Positions 49,744 to 57,991 of a stretch of 64,000 nucleotides of DNA are shown here, one piece after another. Under the pieces are notes generated by a model. That model did no database searches and had not been told where the DNA came from. It worked only from the letters and a program-made list of their open reading frames with translations. The position numbers were made by a program, and so were the translations under genes. The stretch spans positions 46,889 through 110,888 of the forward strand of contig JADZEI010000045.1 of assembly GCA_020850615.1 (NCBI GenBank), written 5' to 3'. Origin of the DNA: Dehalococcoidia bacterium (GTDB lineage Bacteria; Chloroflexota; Dehalococcoidia; Tepidiformales; Tepidiformaceae). How positions within the stretch are numbered: position 1 is the first letter of the stretch; each line of letters opens with the position of its first letter.

Positions 49744-52700
49744 CGGCCCACCCCCGCCTGGCGACGGGCTTCTTGCTTCTCGGCGATGGTCAGGTGGACA
49801 TCGTTGTTGCGGGCGCTGCCATCAGGGTTCTTGCCCCGGTCGATGCCCCACTTGATGTTTGGCTTCCAGCGCAGGACGCCGGCTTCCATGAAGGGCCGTA
49901 TGTTAAGCCGCACCCCGTCGTCGAGATCTGGATCCCAGCCGACTGGCTGCTCGTGGAGTTTCTTCCAGCGGACGTAGATGTCGTACGGTGGCTCACCCTC
50001 GAGGATGAGGGCCAGCTTGCGCTGGAGTGCCTGTGCCGCCGTGAGGCGGTCGTCGGCTCCAGGAACGTTCCGCGCCTTCTCGTCGCGCTGGCGTTCGAGC
50101 CAAGCCCCAAGGTAGGTGTAGGCGAGCTTCTGCAGCTTCGGCCCATCGAGCTTGTGGTAGTTCAACAGTGCGGAGAAGCCATCGCGGCGGCCGTCCCAGA
50201 TCTGCCAGATGAACGGGCGATGGTGGAATCCAGTTCCAGGTCGCCCCTTGATTCCCGCACAGTGCTGTTCGAAGAAGCCATCGCGGAGCCACTGTTCGAG
50301 CGACTTGCCGGCATAGCCAACATTCGCAAGCAGGGCATCGACGGTGCCCCCAGCCCAGGCTTCCCCGTACGCGGCGGCGAGGAACGCGCGCAGTCGCTCG
50401 GCGCCCTCTCGTTCCCCCTGGAGTGCGGGCAGGCAGACTATCCCGTCGTTGTCGACGAGCTCGTCAAGCACGTCCGCGGTCTGTTCGGGCCATCGGTAGC
50501 CAAGGAGCCGTCCGATCGCGACCTGCAGTGGCGCATCCGAGCCAAGGACGTTCCCTGCAAACAACCACTGCGTTGCATCCTCAGTTGACGCGGCGGCTAG
50601 GCCTGTCGGGTGCTGAGCCTGAGCTTCGGTCTGCCAGTGGCTGAGATCGAACGGTACCTTGGTCAGCGAGCTCTCGGTGACCGACAGTGCCCAGTCAACC
50701 TCGCGCACATCCTCGACGTACCTATCGCTCAGAAGATAAGCGGCCAATGCGAGTTCGTGTTCGGGGTCGATTGGTGCCACAGTCGCGGCCGAGCCGTCGA
50801 AGATCTCGCCGAGGTACGGGACTCGCCACAATTCTGCCGTCACGGCAACCGTGACGCCTCGCTTCCCCCATGCCGCCGAACCTTGGATTCGCGCCCCCGC
50901 GAACTTGGCCAAAGCTCCCTGACCCCACTCCCATCGGATTACTCGGTCACAACCACTGACCCCTGGGTGGCTTGGCGCGCCGCGATACCTTTCCCATGCA
51001 CCGTCGATAGCCCCGGGACTTTCCCAGAATTGCTGGAGGAATCGATGCTCGTCTCCTGTGAATACTCCCTGGTAGCTCTTCGCGTATCTGCTCAGAAGAG
51101 CGCTATCGCCAAATCTCCGGAATGTGGCGATAGAATCGGGATTCCTCAGCATGTCAAGCTGGCGGATCGTGAGTAGCTCGGATGACTGTAGCTTACTTGC
51201 TTTCTCAGCAGGACCTTTAGCTGCGACAGCATTGATCCCCGTGACGTCGTGGAAGTCCTGTCGAGGTGTAACGTTCGTCCAAATACCTAGGGTAACGTTG
51301 ACTATCTCCCCGCTGATCGTGGCGAATGCTCCAGATCCAAGACGCGTAAGGTGGCAGCATGTTTGCTGTTGTAACATGTGCCGTCGAAACTTCAGGTACG
51401 TTGTTTGAAACAGCCAATTATGAGGGCTCACGACGCAATACGTCCCAAGTGGGTCGACGAAGTGACCGCACCTAGCAACGAACGCGGTTGCCAAGTTGGT
51501 CTTAGCATCCGGATGCTGTGCCTGAATGTGCTGCTTCAGCACGTCGCCCTGGTTTCCGGCACCCAAATAAGGAACGTTCGTAGCCACCAAGGTGTATCGG
51601 CGCGCAAGGAGAGAAGCGGAACGAGCGACACCTCCTAGGTCGAGACCGACAACTGCCGCCGCCGGATCTCGCGGGCCACTAGAGAGCGTGGACTCAACGA
51701 GGTCCGCTACATCGTCGTATCGGCGGAGGAACATGCGATCCGCGAGATCCATCGCGTTCGGGTTGATCAGACTGCCCAGGTCGGGCGCGTCCTTGAAGAG
51801 CTCATAAAGGCGTTCCAGCGTCAGCCGCAGGTTCCTGTCATCGCCTGCGAGTCTGGTCCAGTCGCTCAACTGCCCGCCAACTGAGATACCGCAACATGCG
51901 ACGTTAGGAAGCACCGGTGTCCCTCCCGCTGCCGGCGGCCGCAGCCCGTGCTTCCAGGCGTCGAACGCCAACGCGAAGACCGCGATCTGCGTACAACGTG
52001 GGTCCAGTTCCAGCCCGAAGAGATTGTCTCGCAGCACCGCAGCCGCCGCTTCGGGCTCCGTGAGCCCCTCTTCCTCGATGCGCATCTTCCGCAGCATGTC
52101 GGCCGCGGCGACCAGGAAATGTCCGCTGCCGCAGCACGGGTCCATGACGGTGACTTCCGCGGCGGTCGCCGGCCAGCCGGCGAAGGCGCCGGCAGCCGGC
52201 GTCCCATCGTCCCGGAAGCGGAGGTACTCCCACTCTTTCAGCAGCGGGCTACCCGGGTAGCGCGCGGCCCACCAGGCGCCGAGCGAGTTCTCCAGGAGGA
52301 AGCGCACCATGTAATGCTCTGTGAAAAGTTGTGTGACAGCCGCGAGGTCCTTGCCGCCGACCTTGCGGCCGCTGTTGTTCACCTCGTCCTTCGCCTTCGT
52401 CTGCCAGAACTGGTAGACCCAGCCCAGCGCGTCATCGGCTAGGAAAAGCTGCGCGGGCAACGCCTTCAGGATCCGCTCCAGCGCCGCACGCCCGTCGGCC
52501 GCGAAACGGACCTGCGCTGATGGATCGTCGCGACGGAAGATCCCAGGGAGCATCGCGCTCGCAAACTTGGCAGCGACCATCCATTCGTCGGGCTCACCTT
52601 CGCTCGTCGCAAGCTCCGCGCATTCTTCCAGCGATACAGAAATGCCGTGCACCGGGTGAATCAGCAGGTCGCTCTCAGCCAGGAACCGCGCGAACAGCAT

Positions 52701-52985
52701 CCTGTGCCATTGTTCGTACGCCACCTCCTCCACGAGCGGCCCGAACCCGCGCGGGCGAGGATCGGTCAGCCCTCCGTGCGCCGTGTCCGTTGGCGCCAGG
52801 GCCCGCATACGCGCACGCAGGGCCGTCCGGTGCGCCTTCTGCGCCTCCGACATGCTGTCGAACGCACGGTCCACATCGACTGCGAGCACCTGGAGTGCCG
52901 CGGTCGCCCCGGCCTCGGCTGCATCGCGCGCCTGGATGACGGCCTTCTCCAGGTCCTTGCGGAGGTTGCTTGGGAGTGGGGGCAT
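49740..52985 (-). CDS. pglX: BREX adenine-specific DNA methyltransferase PglX
   Basis: This 1081-residue N6-adenine methyltransferase has a helical N-terminal region with GFGPLVEEVAYEQWHRMLFARFLAE, AdoMet motif I VTVMDPCCGSGHF (278-290) and motif IV NVPY at 470-473. Motif IV is NPPY in most enzymes. The C-terminal half holds the target-recognition region. It marks host DNA at a non-palindromic site so BREX can tell self from phage. It starts 11 bases after the brxC stop. Confidence 0.93.
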   Translation of the reverse strand: MPPLPSNLRKDLEKAVIQARDAAEAGATAALQVLAVDVDRAFDSMSEAQKAHRTALRARMRALAPTDTAHGGLTDPRPRGFGPLVEEVAYEQWHRMLFARFLAESDLLIHPVHGISVSLEECAELATSEGEPDEWMVAAKFASAMLPGIFRRDDPSAQVRFAADGRAALERILKALPAQLFLADDALGWVYQFWQTKAKDEVNNSGRKVGGKDLAAVTQLFTEHYMVRFLLENSLGAWWAARYPGSPLLKEWEYLRFRDDGTPAAGAFAGWPATAAEVTVMDPCCGSGHFLVAAADMLRKMRIEEEGLTEPEAAAAVLRDNLFGLELDPRCTQIAVFALAFDAWKHGLRPPAAGGTPVLPNVACCGISVGGQLSDWTRLAGDDRNLRLTLERLYELFKDAPDLGSLINPNAMDLADRMFLRRYDDVADLVESTLSSGPRDPAAAVVGLDLGGVARSASLLARRYTLVATNVPYLGAGNQGDVLKQHIQAQHPDAKTNLATAFVARCGHFVDPLGTYCVVSPHNWLFQTTYLKFRRHMLQQQTCCHLTRLGSGAFATISGEIVNVTLGIWTNVTPRQDFHDVTGINAVAAKGPAEKASKLQSSELLTIRQLDMLRNPDSIATFRRFGDSALLSRYAKSYQGVFTGDEHRFLQQFWESPGAIDGAWERYRGAPSHPGVSGCDRVIRWEWGQGALAKFAGARIQGSAAWGKRGVTVAVTAELWRVPYLGEIFDGSAATVAPIDPEHELALAAYLLSDRYVEDVREVDWALSVTESSLTKVPFDLSHWQTEAQAQHPTGLAAASTEDATQWLFAGNVLGSDAPLQVAIGRLLGYRWPEQTADVLDELVDNDGIVCLPALQGEREGAERLRAFLAAAYGEAWAGGTVDALLANVGYAGKSLEQWLRDGFFEQHCAGIKGRPGTGFHHRPFIWQIWDGRRDGFSALLNYHKLDGPKLQKLAYTYLGAWLERQRDEKARNVPGADDRLTAAQALQRKLALILEGEPPYDIYVRWKKLHEQPVGWDPDLDDGVRLNIRPFMEAGVLRWKPNIKWGIDRGKNPDGSARNNDVHLTIAEKQEARRQAGVGR

Positions 52986-52995
52986 ATCGTCAGTC

Positions 52996-55900
52996 CTACA
53001 CGATGATTGGCCCTTCGCCGAGACGCGGCTCGATGAGAGCGCGGATATCGGCGAGGAATTGGTCGAGTTCAGCGGCCGACGTAATCGTCCGCTTAGGGAG
53101 GGCGAGCGCGATGCTCTTCGGCTCGAGCAGCATGGCTGCCTGGCGGCGAGCGTTGTCGAGACGCCCGGGGATGGCGGCCAGCTTGTCGGCCCATTCAGCG
53201 AGCGGCACCTGGTCCAGTGCTGCGACGACCTGCTCGTCCCCGCTTACGTCTGGAGCAGGCGTAGACGTCAGCTGATTCGCCCGAAGTATCTCGTCGCGCT
53301 GCTCCGGGCTGAGCTTCCCCCACTCGGAAGTGGTTCCAAGTGTAGCCGTGGCGCTCTTGCGAGCTTCTTCGAGCGTGGCATGAGCCCCAGAGATTGCGGC
53401 GCGCAACGCGGTTGCGAGTTTCTGACGTACGTCCGTGGTCGGATCGGGATCGTCGAGCAGCCGGCGTTGATCCCGGATCGCTGCGATTGCCGGCTCGACT
53501 TCCGTCGCAACTGGCAGCCCCGCAGCCTGCTTGGCCATCGCGTTGGCGCGATTCCATTGGGGCAGCCGTTCGGCCGCGAGGGTCTTGCGCTTGGACCAAT
53601 CTGTGTGAAGACGCCGCAGCTCGTCCCGGGCGGTATAGGTCTCAAAGAGCTGCTTACTCCCCACGTATTGCCGAAGCACGTCGATGTCGTCGGTGCTGGG
53701 CCGGGCGGGTAGCGGCGCATCTCCACCTGCCTCGATCGAAAGCAACTTCAGCTCGTCGAGGAGCTTGCGTACGGCATCGCCCTCTTCACCCGGCTTGACG
53801 CCCACGCCGAGCAGGTCGGTCGCGAGTTTGCGAAGCTCCATTCGCTGCGGGACGGTCAGCACCACCGTGGCCCGTTCGAAATCCGCGCTGCCAATGGTGT
53901 TGGTGTCGAAGCTCTTTGCGGTCACCTCCTGGCCGTTGCGCTTCGCGACGAGTTGCTCCGCCGCGACGAGCGCCATCAGCGCTCCGTCGATCGCGTCTCG
54001 TGGCCAACCAAACGGACTGCCGGCGAAGTGAGCACGAACCGCCGAACCCTTCACGCTCGTGTTGCCGATAAACGCCAGCAATTCCTTGCAGACCGGGTGT
54101 TCCTGCGCTTCCCCGCTGAATCCCACCTTGCTGAGGGGGTCCCCGCTGCCGGCCTTGATCGCTGGCAGAACCTCACCCCACTTGCGGTTGTCCGCGACGT
54201 CGAACTTCGGATAGAGCCGAGTCACCGCCGCAGAGCCCGCCGCATTCAGCTTGTCGGAAAGGGCCAACCCAGCAACTTCGGTGCCTCCGCCCTGGAGGAC
54301 CAATGCATCTTTCAGCACGGCATCGACCAACTCCGAGAGCTTTTCACGATCCCGCTGCGCCTGTGCCTGCATGGACGCGCGCGCCTCCCGGCCTGCGTCC
54401 GTCGTCGGTGCCGGCCGCGTGAGTGTTTCCTCGCGTGCATGCAGCGATGCGATGGTGTCCAACAGGGCGTCAGCGTTTCTCTTGGGCAGGAAGATCGAAA
54501 CTACGGGACTGTCGACGCCCGCCGCGCGAGCATCTTCACGCACGCGGCGGTCGGTTTCACCCCATTCGTCGCGGATCCAAATGGGGATCTCGGGAGTCCC
54601 GGCGGGCGGAGGCTGGTCGCCAAAGTGCAGCGAGAATCGGCGAACTTCGTTGCTCGAGCCCTGGTTGATGCGGGTTTCCTTCCGCGCTGCCTCGATCTTC
54701 TTTTTGAACTCTTCAACGCGCGCATCCCGGACCCGCAGGCTGTCGGCTTTGCAGGCGATCAGATGCCCGAGGTACCCCTGCTGCCATTCGGCGCCCTCCT
54801 TCGTCTGGAGCCTGTACTCGCCACCCGCGACGGGGAGGAGAATGCCCCTATTGGCGAGGTCCGCGAGCACCTGCGGGACCTTTTGACGAAGTGCGGCTCC
54901 GCCCGTGTTGAGGTCCTCAACCAGCAGATCGGCGAGGGTGTCAGCCGTCGGTCGAATACCGGGATCGGCGAACAAGCCTTCGGTCGGCACCTTGCCGATG
55001 AGAAAGATGAGCTTGCAGAGCCGCGAGGAGAGTTCTCCATCGGGCTGCTCGTCAGCGAGATCGTCGATCGTGGACGCCACCTCCCGGAGGAGTGCGCCCG
55101 TCTGCAACATGTCCGGGCGCAGCTGGTCGAAGATGGCATCCGCCGGAACTACCCAGCCGAGCGGCCTGTCCGCGACTTGCTTTACGGCCTCGTGAACGAC
55201 GCGAAGCTGCGTGCGGAGTTGGCCTGCTCGGCCCATGTTGTCGAAACCGCGAAGCACTCGTTCCCAGAACCGTCGCCGCGCAGGCAAGAGAGGGTAATCG
55301 AGCGGCAGGTCAGGGCCGTCGGCTGCGGTCGGTGCGATGGCCGATCCACCAAGTTGACGGTCAATCTCACCGCGAACGGTGTCGAGAGCCGATTCGACCC
55401 TGGAGATAAGGTCTGGCTTCTTGGCCAAAATCACGCGGCGTACCACGGTCTCGACGTCACTCACGCCGAGCGTCACCCGTACCTTGAACCGATCCTGGAG
55501 CTTCTGTAGTTCCGCCGTTGCGCCCATTTCCGATTGGCCGGTTGCCACGAAGAGGATCCGGCTCTCCAGGCGGGAAGACACGTCCTCAACAACGTTCAGC
55601 AGCTCATCCGCCTTCTCGGGATCGCCGCCCATGAACTGCTGAAGTTCGTCGAATACCAGCAGCGTCAGCGGAACCTGCTCTGGCTTGGTGGATTTCGTCT
55701 TCAGTACCTGGGTCAAGATCTCCAGAAGCTCACTGGTCGAGATGTCTTCAGGGATCGGGAAGCTGCTCTCCAGACGGGTCTTCACCTCGGTGATGCTGGA
55801 AGCGAACGTCGGCTGGACTTCGAGAATCGCCTCCGCAAGTTCGTCCGAGATGGTCATGTAGAGGAGGGCCTCTTCGAGCGAAGTACCTCGTCTGGCCAGC

Positions 55901-56451
55901 GCATCCGTCAGCTGCCCGAGCGTTCCCTGCTGCTGGAAGTAGAGAACGAACCGCGCCTTCGCATATTCCTCAGGCAAGTCGGCCGCACGAAGGATGATTG
56001 CCAGGAGCCCGAGCCTAATGCTGCCGGCGCTCGACCCAAGCTTCCCCGTAGCTGCCCAGAGGCCGCCGTGTCGGTCGCCAGCGGTCTTCAACTCTCGAAG
56101 CTTCTCATCGACATCGGATGTCACTGGGACGACCCCACGGGCCGTGGCTCCGCCGGGGAGCATCGTGTCCTTCCAAAGCGACTCAAGGACCTTGACGAAG
56201 TGTGACTTACCGCTCCCGTAGAACCCGCTGACCCAAACAGCCGGCTGCTGGGGCCTGTCGAGGTTCACGACGAACGTATCGAGAACCCGCTCCAAGCCGC
56301 GGCGGTATTCGCCCTCACAAACGAATCGCCGCAGCTCGAAGTCCAGGACCTCCCATTCTTGCGGAGTAATCGGGTTTCCGACCTTCGCGACACCCAGGTT
56401 CGGGATGTCATACTCAGCGGGCGGACGGACAAAGATTTCGTTGTTTTTCAT
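52996..56451 (-). CDS. brxC: BREX ATPase BrxC
   Basis: This 1151-residue ATPase has Walker A GFYGSGKS (76-83) and Walker B LLVFDE (263-268), with a long C-terminal region containing coiled-coil-like stretches (RDELRRLHTDWSKRKTLAAERL). This is the BrxC/PglY layout. It is essential for BREX defence, and probably couples ATP use to assembly of the PglX-PglZ complex. It starts 3 bases after brxB. Confidence 0.94.
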   Translation of the reverse strand: MKNNEIFVRPPAEYDIPNLGVAKVGNPITPQEWEVLDFELRRFVCEGEYRRGLERVLDTFVVNLDRPQQPAVWVSGFYGSGKSHFVKVLESLWKDTMLPGGATARGVVPVTSDVDEKLRELKTAGDRHGGLWAATGKLGSSAGSIRLGLLAIILRAADLPEEYAKARFVLYFQQQGTLGQLTDALARRGTSLEEALLYMTISDELAEAILEVQPTFASSITEVKTRLESSFPIPEDISTSELLEILTQVLKTKSTKPEQVPLTLLVFDELQQFMGGDPEKADELLNVVEDVSSRLESRILFVATGQSEMGATAELQKLQDRFKVRVTLGVSDVETVVRRVILAKKPDLISRVESALDTVRGEIDRQLGGSAIAPTAADGPDLPLDYPLLPARRRFWERVLRGFDNMGRAGQLRTQLRVVHEAVKQVADRPLGWVVPADAIFDQLRPDMLQTGALLREVASTIDDLADEQPDGELSSRLCKLIFLIGKVPTEGLFADPGIRPTADTLADLLVEDLNTGGAALRQKVPQVLADLANRGILLPVAGGEYRLQTKEGAEWQQGYLGHLIACKADSLRVRDARVEEFKKKIEAARKETRINQGSSNEVRRFSLHFGDQPPPAGTPEIPIWIRDEWGETDRRVREDARAAGVDSPVVSIFLPKRNADALLDTIASLHAREETLTRPAPTTDAGREARASMQAQAQRDREKLSELVDAVLKDALVLQGGGTEVAGLALSDKLNAAGSAAVTRLYPKFDVADNRKWGEVLPAIKAGSGDPLSKVGFSGEAQEHPVCKELLAFIGNTSVKGSAVRAHFAGSPFGWPRDAIDGALMALVAAEQLVAKRNGQEVTAKSFDTNTIGSADFERATVVLTVPQRMELRKLATDLLGVGVKPGEEGDAVRKLLDELKLLSIEAGGDAPLPARPSTDDIDVLRQYVGSKQLFETYTARDELRRLHTDWSKRKTLAAERLPQWNRANAMAKQAAGLPVATEVEPAIAAIRDQRRLLDDPDPTTDVRQKLATALRAAISGAHATLEEARKSATATLGTTSEWGKLSPEQRDEILRANQLTSTPAPDVSGDEQVVAALDQVPLAEWADKLAAIPGRLDNARRQAAMLLEPKSIALALPKRTITSAAELDQFLADIRALIEPRLGEGPIIV

Positions 56452-56454
56452 CGC

Positions 56455-57000
56455 CTACTCTCCGACCTTCGGCTCGATCGCTAGTGCGAGGTAGTTCCAG
56501 CTCGCCCGCGCGTCCATCAGTCTGTAACTCGTTCCTTCATGACGTCCGGGGAAGAACACGAGGACTATGCCGTTAACCTCTCCCGCGACTGCACCCAGCA
56601 GCTCGGAAACGCTCCAGAGGCCGAACAGCGAGCCCGCGCCCGTTAGAGCGACCACGGTTTGATCGTCGGCCGCCGCCAGCTCGCCCTGCACAAATTCAGT
56701 CAACCTGCGCTTGAAGCCATCGAGTGCACCGGCAAGCGCCTTAGGATTCGCGAAAAGTTGCTCGCGGTACTTGTTTGTGGCCAGCCACTCCGGGAAAACG
56801 CCTTCGAGCCTCACTAATCTCCACTTGCGCCCGGCCTCCTTGGTGGTCAGCTCAAATTGGACCAATCGGGCACGAATCTTCCGCTCCTGGGGCGGGTCAT
56901 ACACCACCATCCACATGCGTTCCTCGCCCGAGAGGCTGCCTGGCCACCGGAGCTTGAGGACGCGCTCGTACTCTCTACAGAGGGAATCCGCGATGCTCAT
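56455..57000 (-). CDS. brxB: BREX protein BrxB (DUF1788)
   Basis: This 181-residue protein has the DUF1788 pattern: MWMVVYDPPQERKIRARLVQFEL, then SLFGLWSVSELLGAVAGEVNGIVLVFFPGRHEGTSYRLMDARASWNYLA. It overlaps brxA by four bases. BrxB is required for defence and interacts with PglZ in characterised systems; its exact role is unknown. Confidence 0.9.
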   Translation of the reverse strand: MSIADSLCREYERVLKLRWPGSLSGEERMWMVVYDPPQERKIRARLVQFELTTKEAGRKWRLVRLEGVFPEWLATNKYREQLFANPKALAGALDGFKRRLTEFVQGELAAADDQTVVALTGAGSLFGLWSVSELLGAVAGEVNGIVLVFFPGRHEGTSYRLMDARASWNYLALAIEPKVGE

Positions 57001-57773
57001 CGTTGGGCCTCCGCGGACCTAAGCAGATGACTGAAGCTGATGTCCACGATCCCGCCCCCGTGCCGGTACTCTAGGTATCCAAGTCTTCCCGCCGCCTCGG
57101 TCTGGGCGTGTAGGAGATGCTGGGGCAAATCGCATAGCCGCGCCCACACCGACTCGAAGAGTCGCTCCCCACGATCCCCGCATAAATACGCCAACAACAG
57201 GGCATAAGCCGTCGCGGCCGGCGTACAGGCCGCCCGTGCCCTACGCTTCTGCGTCCGACCCTGGAGATGGCCTGACTGGGTGAAGGACGACGCGAGGTTC
57301 CGTCCCGTCCTCGCAAGCGTGTCCGCTCGATAGCGTCCCGGGAACGCATGCTCAACCGCTGCGGCAAGCTCCCCTCCGGTAACAATGTCACCCTCGTCGG
57401 CCGCAAAAATCGTACCTGTCCCAGCGCGAACTAACGGATCTCGTGCAGTTGCGCAGAGCGCAGCGAGCAGCGGTCGGGCATCGGAATCACATACCCAAAG
57501 ATCCATCAAAGCCCGAAACACCAGGGTCGAGGGCGAGAGACCATAGAGCTCTCGAAGGTGCCTGAACGTCTTGGCACGGGTCGCCGCAGTCAGTTTGTGA
57601 ACCGCATTGAATTCGATGGCGGCGCGTCGGAAGCACTCGTACTCAGCTGCCGAGCCTGCGGCTTCCACCAGCCCCGAGAGCTCGGCGAGCATGAGTGTTC
57701 GGCTCGTGTGTGTGCCTGGCGGCTGGTTCACGAATCCGAGATCGAGGGCTTCAGTGGGGACAGAGACACCCAT
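56997..57773 (-). CDS. brxA: BREX protein BrxA (DUF1819)
   Basis: This 258-residue DUF1819 protein has LAELSGLVEAAGSAAEYECFRRAAIEFNAVHKLTAATRAKTFRHLRELYGLSP, then a helical C-terminus with RLGYLEYRHGGGIVDISFSHLL. BrxA is a small DNA-binding protein of the first type I operon gene. The ATG at 57773 has a distant GGAG (14 bases); an alternative GTG lies about 20 codons in. It begins the operon after a 218-base gap. Confidence 0.88.
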   Translation of the reverse strand: MGVSVPTEALDLGFVNQPPGTHTSRTLMLAELSGLVEAAGSAAEYECFRRAAIEFNAVHKLTAATRAKTFRHLRELYGLSPSTLVFRALMDLWVCDSDARPLLAALCATARDPLVRAGTGTIFAADEGDIVTGGELAAAVEHAFPGRYRADTLARTGRNLASSFTQSGHLQGRTQKRRARAACTPAATAYALLLAYLCGDRGERLFESVWARLCDLPQHLLHAQTEAAGRLGYLEYRHGGGIVDISFSHLLRSAEAQR

Positions 57774-57991
57774 GTGAAATCCGATTTCTCCAACGAACGC
57801 GATCCGATGGTTGCGGACCGGCTGAGCCCGAGCCAGTTCATCAACTGCTCGAGGTTCTCAGTGCTCGGCCAATTCTAAGGAGCCTCAGGGTACTCGGCGA
57901 TGGCGACATCTCTTGCCGTCGTTCGGACGGGCGAAGCGCGGCCTCGGCGCAGGAGTTCGCCCTGCCACGTAAGCCACGACCATGGCGAGGC

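Noticed and set aside
52783..53712. Plus-strand frame of about 300 codons over the pglX/brxC junction
   Set aside because: Opposite strand to two well-supported BREX genes; no motif or start signal.
57774..57991. Additional short gene between LysM-BTAD and brxA
   Set aside because: A short open stretch in frame with brxA (ending ...IAFVGEIGFH) has no start codon or ribosome site and is more likely leader sequence.
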